Below, piece after piece: positions 58,515-64,000 of a DNA stretch of 64,000 bases; the stretch's first letter is position 1; each line of letters begins with the position of its first letter. The stretch spans positions 63,376,534 through 63,440,533 of the forward strand of contig OX411543.1 of assembly GCA_948146395.1 (NCBI GenBank). Reading direction: 5' to 3'. The translations under genes were made by a program, and so were the position numbers. A model generated the notes under the pieces. That model saw nothing but the letters and a program-made list of their open reading frames with translations. It did no database searches and was not told the DNA's origin. Source of the stretch: Fragum whitleyi (Eukaryota; Mollusca; Bivalvia; Cardiida; Cardiidae).

Positions 58515-58693
58515 ATGGGTGGGTCTAAAACGCAGACAATATAGAATATATAGTAACGCAGACAATATATAACAAAGAAGGATATTGGACTGGGGTCTAA
58601 AACGCAGACAATATAGATAAAGAAGAATTATATATCCTTACGCAGACGATATAGACATAGAGCAGTTGACACCTATACAATAACAGGTGAATG
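58515..58693. repeat. Left arm of a long inverted repeat (partner at window end)
   Basis: GGGTCTAAAACGCAGACAAT occurs at 58515 and again at 58591. The part from ACAATATAGATAAAGAAG to ACAGGTGAATG is inverted at 63913-64000. Confidence 0.75.
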
Positions 58694-59811
58694 GTAATAG
58701 TCACCAAGTTTAATTTATTATTTGTCTTTCTTTTTTGGTTTTCTGTTCGTTGATATTGGGTAGATTTCAGTTATGAGCAAAAACATTGTTGAACTCGTGT
58801 TTTTCGTAAATAATCTATATTCAACAATAAATATTTTTTTCCGCAGTAATAAAATTTCAGGTTATGTCATTTAAAAAAAAATTGTATCAGACCTGTCAAA
58901 CAAGAAATATTCATCCAATTTATTATTTCTTTTTGTCATGATTAGATTTACTTGCTTCTACATTTCATATTTTGAATACTAACTTTAACTAGAACTACAC
59001 ATGTTGTTTTGTCAGGCTTCACTTCATGACTGAATACGAAATTTAAATGATCAATAACTCTTCACGGGCCAATGCAATTATTTGAAAATGAGTAAAGCAA
59101 CGCTGCAATATTAATAAAGATTTATGCGCTTCCAAAAATAATAATAAAAATGAAATAAAAAAATGTATATGAAATTGAAAAATAAATAAATAAAATTGGT
59201 CACGGTATTTCAAATGGACCGTAGATTCATAGGCGGCCTAAATATTGTAACAACAGCCAGGTATAGTTCCGCAAGAAAGAGTGAGGTTCGAGAAACCGTT
59301 ATCTCCTATCATTTTAAATGTAAAATTGATCTTTGATCACTCACTTGAAATTGTAGGTCTATAGTTTATGCTATGATCGCAAAGTTAGGACACCCATAGA
59401 TTGGTGACTTTATCTTTGAATGTAAATATCACGTATATCAGATAGAGTAAAATGCAGTATAGATGTATTTTCAAAACTGAGCTCTGGCCTAGGCGTTGAG
59501 TCCATTACCATAGGTCTATGAGTAAACCTTAAGATCTAAGACAAGCACTGAGTTTCATTTGGAAGGTGATTTGTATCTTTGTTATATCTGTTTTATCTAT
59601 TTTGAAAGAATAGCATGCAAATTTAACCGTTAAAAGTAGCTTCCACGGCTCACCGCTCAAAATCTACCTATACACGATAAATTTGCTTTGACCGGGCTTG
59701 CGACCACGGGCGACCGAAAAAGCGTGTTTGTACAACTTCAGTTAAAGTCGACTGTGATTGCAGTCCTACCAGACGGACGTCAATATTAGACATTCCAAAA
59801 CACGATATAGA

Positions 59812-61916
59812 CACCCGGGGTAACCCGATGCAGGGAAATAGGAGGATACCAGAAATTGGAGGTAAACAAAGAAAGACAGATGCAAAACAGGTCTGAATTT
59901 CTTTATTGATTATTCCATTTAAAGGCATGATCGGATGTGTTTACTTCTTTAGGTGGTTGTCCTCTGTAGCTAAGAAACGGTATGTAATCACTTTCTAGTC
60001 GTTCTTAAGCAAATAAAGAGTGTGTCATATCTGAAAAGTTGAAATTGCGTATTTCTAGCATGGCGATGTCATTTTACAGTCAAATTTTGCCCATCTTTGG
60101 AACATTTCTAATACACCGACAGATCAGTTATATAATTTGGTCATTTTTCGTCATTATGCGCTGTCCTTTTTCACTGGAATGTGAAAGTAAAACTTGTTTT
60201 TGTGTGAATAATGTCTCAATGTATGGTTTCTTTCGGATACTAAGAATTAAGAGTAACTTCAATAAATGATGCAGAGAGTTTAGAGGATTGAAACTGGGAA
60301 CTCTAATATTGAGTAAACTTGAATTGCTGATTGGGTGGAAGAAGGTGTAGATGACGATGTAATAAAGATTTGAAGTATCTTTTAACGTGCATTGGGTTAG
60401 AGTTATTGTATTATTTCTATCACTTACAACAAATTAGGAGAAAATTCTTTGAACCAATCCTGGTTTTGGGTAAATTAGGTAATATTTCTTTGCAATAGGT
60501 GCAATCAGATGAGATAAGTGGCCACTTTTTGACAAAAAATATCGAAAGTGCAGCGTAAAACTAGCGGCTTTGGTATCAAAAATATACTTAGTACATACAA
60601 ACGATTAGTAAAAAAAGTAACTTAAATTGCCATATCAAAGTTTTCTTCATGTTCAGCATCCATGGCTTCCATAAAATTCAACGGATCAGACATATAAACG
60701 GAATTCAAGGGCTCATGAACGGAAAGGCAGACAAAAAGATAGATTGACAGATTGCAAACCAAAAGTCTCTTCGGATTTTAACCACTCTAATCAATACATG
60801 CATAATAACGGATATTATGACAACCTAGACCAGATCAGGCATTCGATATTGTTGTCAGCACTGTATCAATGCTGTTTTACCCTTTGTTTTGATGAATGTT
60901 TTCTGGTGCAAAGCTCCGGGTGAATTCCTTGTATGTCTTTTTTCTAAACACATTACTACAAAGTATCTTTATAACTAATTCTTAAATGTAGCAGCATCGT
61001 CAAATTGACAAGGTGAATAATTTTGGAAAGAAATTGAATCACTGGGATGAATGGCTCTTCAGTGAAATATAAGGGGATTAATCCTCCAATATCGCTAATT
61101 TTGTTCAGGATGACATGCATATAAGTTCTATAAATAGCTTCCCGTCTGCTTAAGGACCAGCGACGCATTTAATTTCAATTATGTTAGTGAAAAAGCATTT
61201 TTACTCTAGCTTAATTTATTTTGATTAAAGAAGTTGATCTTATCTTTTTATTGATTTTGGAGCGTTTTTGAATGCTTTCGAGTGAATGTTTGGAATGAAT
61301 GAGTGGAGTGCTGTGTGAGCGATTTAGAATGGTTTTGATTGAAATGAATGTCAATTTCACCATGTAACTAGTTGTACAAGCTTAAAAGATGTACGATATA
61401 AAATGACTGCAGTACGATTATCGTCTAAGTTCACCACTATCTTTAAATCGACTTACTCTTAACTCCCAGCATCTTGCCTCATAGTACCCAGTATCATAAA
61501 ATGTGACACTTCCAATTATGATTTCCTCCAAACATTGATATTTTTCTACATATTTTATAGTTTAAAAAAAATTATTTGAGAATATACCGTATATATTTAA
61601 TGCAGTTTAAGTCTTTCAAATTTAGGCATGGTTTGTCAATGATTCTGAACATATTGTATTGTTTGAATTAAATTTATCACGACTCTCTAAATTGAATTCA
61701 ATCTTTTCATTTAAACATGAATGACATCTTTCATCTCTTATCATAATTACATCGTTTGATTACTTGACTCAATGTTTTAAACTTTGCAGCATCCTGATTG
61801 TTTTGTTTTTTAATGATAAATAGTTAAAAACACATACTTGTGTTACATCTGTCTTTCTTTGTTTACCTCCAAATTCTGGTATCCTCCGATTTCCCTGCAT
61901 CGGGTTACCCCGGGTG
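59812..61916. mobile_element. 2.1-kb DNA element with 71-bp TIRs and 5-bp TSD ATAGA
   Basis: CACCCGGGGTAACCCGATGC through AAAGAAAGACAGATG is inverted at 61846-61916 with about three mismatches. ATAGA is duplicated exactly at 59807-59811 and 61917-61921. The longest internal ORF (76 codons, plus, 60039-60269) has no recognisable domain, so the element is non-autonomous. Confidence 0.85.
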
Positions 61917-61921
61917 ATAGA

Positions 61922-63912
61922 TGCATAAGTTAAGGTGGTTAATCACATGTCAATTTATTTATACTTGTATGGAAAAACTGACCATCGATCGCTTATTTAA
62001 ACTTTTGTACATCTATAGTAGTAAACATGTATGCAGTATTTGTAAGCTGCACATCATCGAGTAAACACAAGAAAAATGAGACCTTTCCTATATTCAGTGG
62101 ATTCTGATATGCGTTTAGGTTACCTTTCAAATACATGTACGCTCCATTATGAACTTTTGTGATAAAATGGCGTTTTCTACGTGGATAGAAGTATTCTCTC
62201 TCTCTCTTTTTTTTTTTTTTTTTTTTTGTGACTTTATGAATATTTAATTGACATACTTCCAGAGTAAAGCAAGGCCGCAACGCTTACTAGTATCAACACG
62301 ATTCCAACATGTGTATTTTCTCTAAATCACCAATTGATGGATTCTCATAACAACATTACTAGAACATATTTTTCTAAATGTAGCTACGATGTTTTGACCA
62401 TACACCAAGCACTTAATCGATGGAAAACTGAACACTTCTCCTTTGGGTGCCGTGTTGCCTAAATATTAATTCTCATTCGTTCGTTTTAAGAAAAAAATAT
62501 AGTAACGCACTTACTACATTCTTGCACAATATTCAGCACTTGAAGAATGGATTTGAACTTGTCAGTCTTGCCGATGAAGTTTACAAAATACATTAATATT
62601 TCTCACGGCCTCCATTGCGTCACTGATTCGGTCGTTTGAATAATGTATCAAATTTCATTAAAGCATGGGCAATTGTTTCTTAACTCAATTTCTTTTATTG
62701 TCATCAAGCTAGTCTTTCAAAGTAATTCTCAAAGTAAGAAAGGGATAGGAAAATGACCACCAGTAAATAAATATGATCAAATGCACAAAGAATGGTAAAT
62801 ACAGTCTGAATTAAAGCTGCAAAATCATTTATACTTGCATTATTAATTTATTCGAGTATATCTGAGGGTTGTCGTGTGCCAATAGCGGCACGAGAAGATA
62901 CAACAATATAATCAACGAAAGGTGAGAAATTGATAACATAAGTCAATATACTCCATTTTCCACTTTTTTACCTAAATTACAGCCGGAGACCGCTGCACGT
63001 GACACCTTCGCTGATTATTGAAAACTGCCTTCTTGGGCCGTTTTTCCTTTTAATTTTTAAATTGGTTATTTCCTTTGAAAACATATCCACAAGTAAAATC
63101 ATTCTTTTTAATACGTCGATGAATGTATTATATTTCGTAGACGACCGACCAGTTGCATGCTAGATTGTTATATATACGAAAACTAAAATTTATCTAACAT
63201 GACATTTTTGTTCCTTCACGAACGATTAACTTCAAAATTTCGATTTTATCTTTTGTCTAAGTTACATAAATTGAAAACTTCTTAAAAGCGTGACAGTCAT
63301 TGCTTCTTAATATCCTTACCGTGTAGACCTGGCCTAGTTTCACAATTCCGCTGTTATAATCAGTTTTAATTTAGAATAGAAATAAAAGTACGTAACGTGT
63401 TCAAATAAACTTTATTTCTTCATCGGTATTGTCGGAAATACTGAGTGAATCGCAGCAAAATTATTATAAGTTGTTTATCAAGCTATTTATTCCACTAATC
63501 AAATAATTTAAGTTTTATTACACATTATTTTTATCCTGTAACCAAAACATTTTTTTTATTGCACTGAACTTCTTTCTTTTTTTAATAATTATGTTAATTA
63601 TTCGTTCTTGGCTGCAATCTATCAAATTGAAAATCCAGAATTACAGTGTCTAATAATGCTAATATTCTTGAGAATGCAAGTGATTAAATTGGCGAATACT
63701 TCATATCAAATAAAAATACGATTAGCTGGTTAGAAATCCTAAAACAATATAGTTTAAAACAAAAATACTGTTCAAATCAATATTAGAGATACGTATTCAT
63801 TTAATTTCAGCTTCTCTTTTTTATGCTCGTGACTCAAATCTTCACAATATCGAAGTACTAATTAAAGTATCAAAAGGTAGCATAAATAATTTCTAAACTA
63901 TCATCATCAATA
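61922..63912. other. No gene recognised
   Basis: AT-rich sequence with a TC-repeat/poly-T tract at 62195-62227 and no coding signal. Confidence 0.45.
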
Positions 63913-64000
63913 AACATTTACCTGTCAATAGATGGGTATCAAGTGCTCTTTGTCTATATCGTCTGCGTAAGGATATATAATCCTTCTTTATCTATATTGT
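63913..64000. repeat. Right arm of the long inverted repeat, cut by the window edge
   Basis: TGTCTATATCGTCTGCGTAA and TCTTTATCTATATTGT are the inverse of 58600-58655. Similarity continues inward for another 35-40 bp. Confidence 0.75.

Overview
This 64 kb window is animal nuclear DNA, AT-rich and crowded with non-coding mobile elements. The style of repeats points to a marine bivalve mollusc. The evidence is several families of elements with tandem ~160-180 bp cores and hairpin ends closing in CTAA (the pearl / Helentron-derived type described in bivalves), a SINE whose 3' module ends GGCGTTAAAC plus ATCA repeats, and TTAA-flanked MITEs. The species cannot be fixed from the sequence alone.

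One host gene is recognisable. On the minus strand, between about 48.3 kb and 8.6 kb, lies the 5' half of AGTPBP1 (cytosolic carboxypeptidase 1, CCP1/Nna1, a tubulin deglutamylase). Ten exons (45309-45439 down to 8559-9430) join with consistent phase and good splice sites. Two further upstream exons (47113-47143 and 48256-48322) fit in phase and would supply the start codon, although a shorter start model is also possible. The translated part (about 709 residues in the long model) covers the N-terminal armadillo-like region, an acidic linker, a disordered lysine-rich stretch, and ends at a GVQR motif. The zinc carboxypeptidase domain lies beyond the left edge of the window.

Layout. 1-8.5 kb: an AGTPBP1 intron made largely of Helentron-like elements, including a nested composite. 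8.5-10.9 kb: two exons. 10.9-22.9 kb: an intron with MITEs, a C/B nested Helentron-like block (12.9-16.0 kb) and a D-type element. 22.9-48.3 kb: the remaining exons, separated by A, D and E Helentron-like elements, TTAA MITEs and CAGGG-terminus elements. 48.3-54 kb: a tRNA-like SINE, an endonuclease fragment inside Helentron-like borders, two larger CAGGG elements with perfect 5-bp target duplications, and a dead LINE reverse transcriptase split by a TTAA MITE. 54-64 kb: no recognisable gene, but three large inverted-repeat structures (55.8-58.1, 59.8-61.9, and a pair at 58.6 and 63.9 kb reaching the window edge).

The most interesting material is in the repeats. At least five Helentron-like families share one plan (5' CAAG-hairpin, subterminal inverted repeat, tandem core, 3' hairpin plus CTAA), and every copy lies in the same orientation, antisense to AGTPBP1. 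One family is inserted at the same internal position of two different hosts. Six elements with CAGGG/CAGTG ends have exact 5-bp target duplications. A 2.1 kb element has 71-bp inverted repeats, a 5-bp duplication and no ORF. All calls rest on reading the sequence; no database search was possible.
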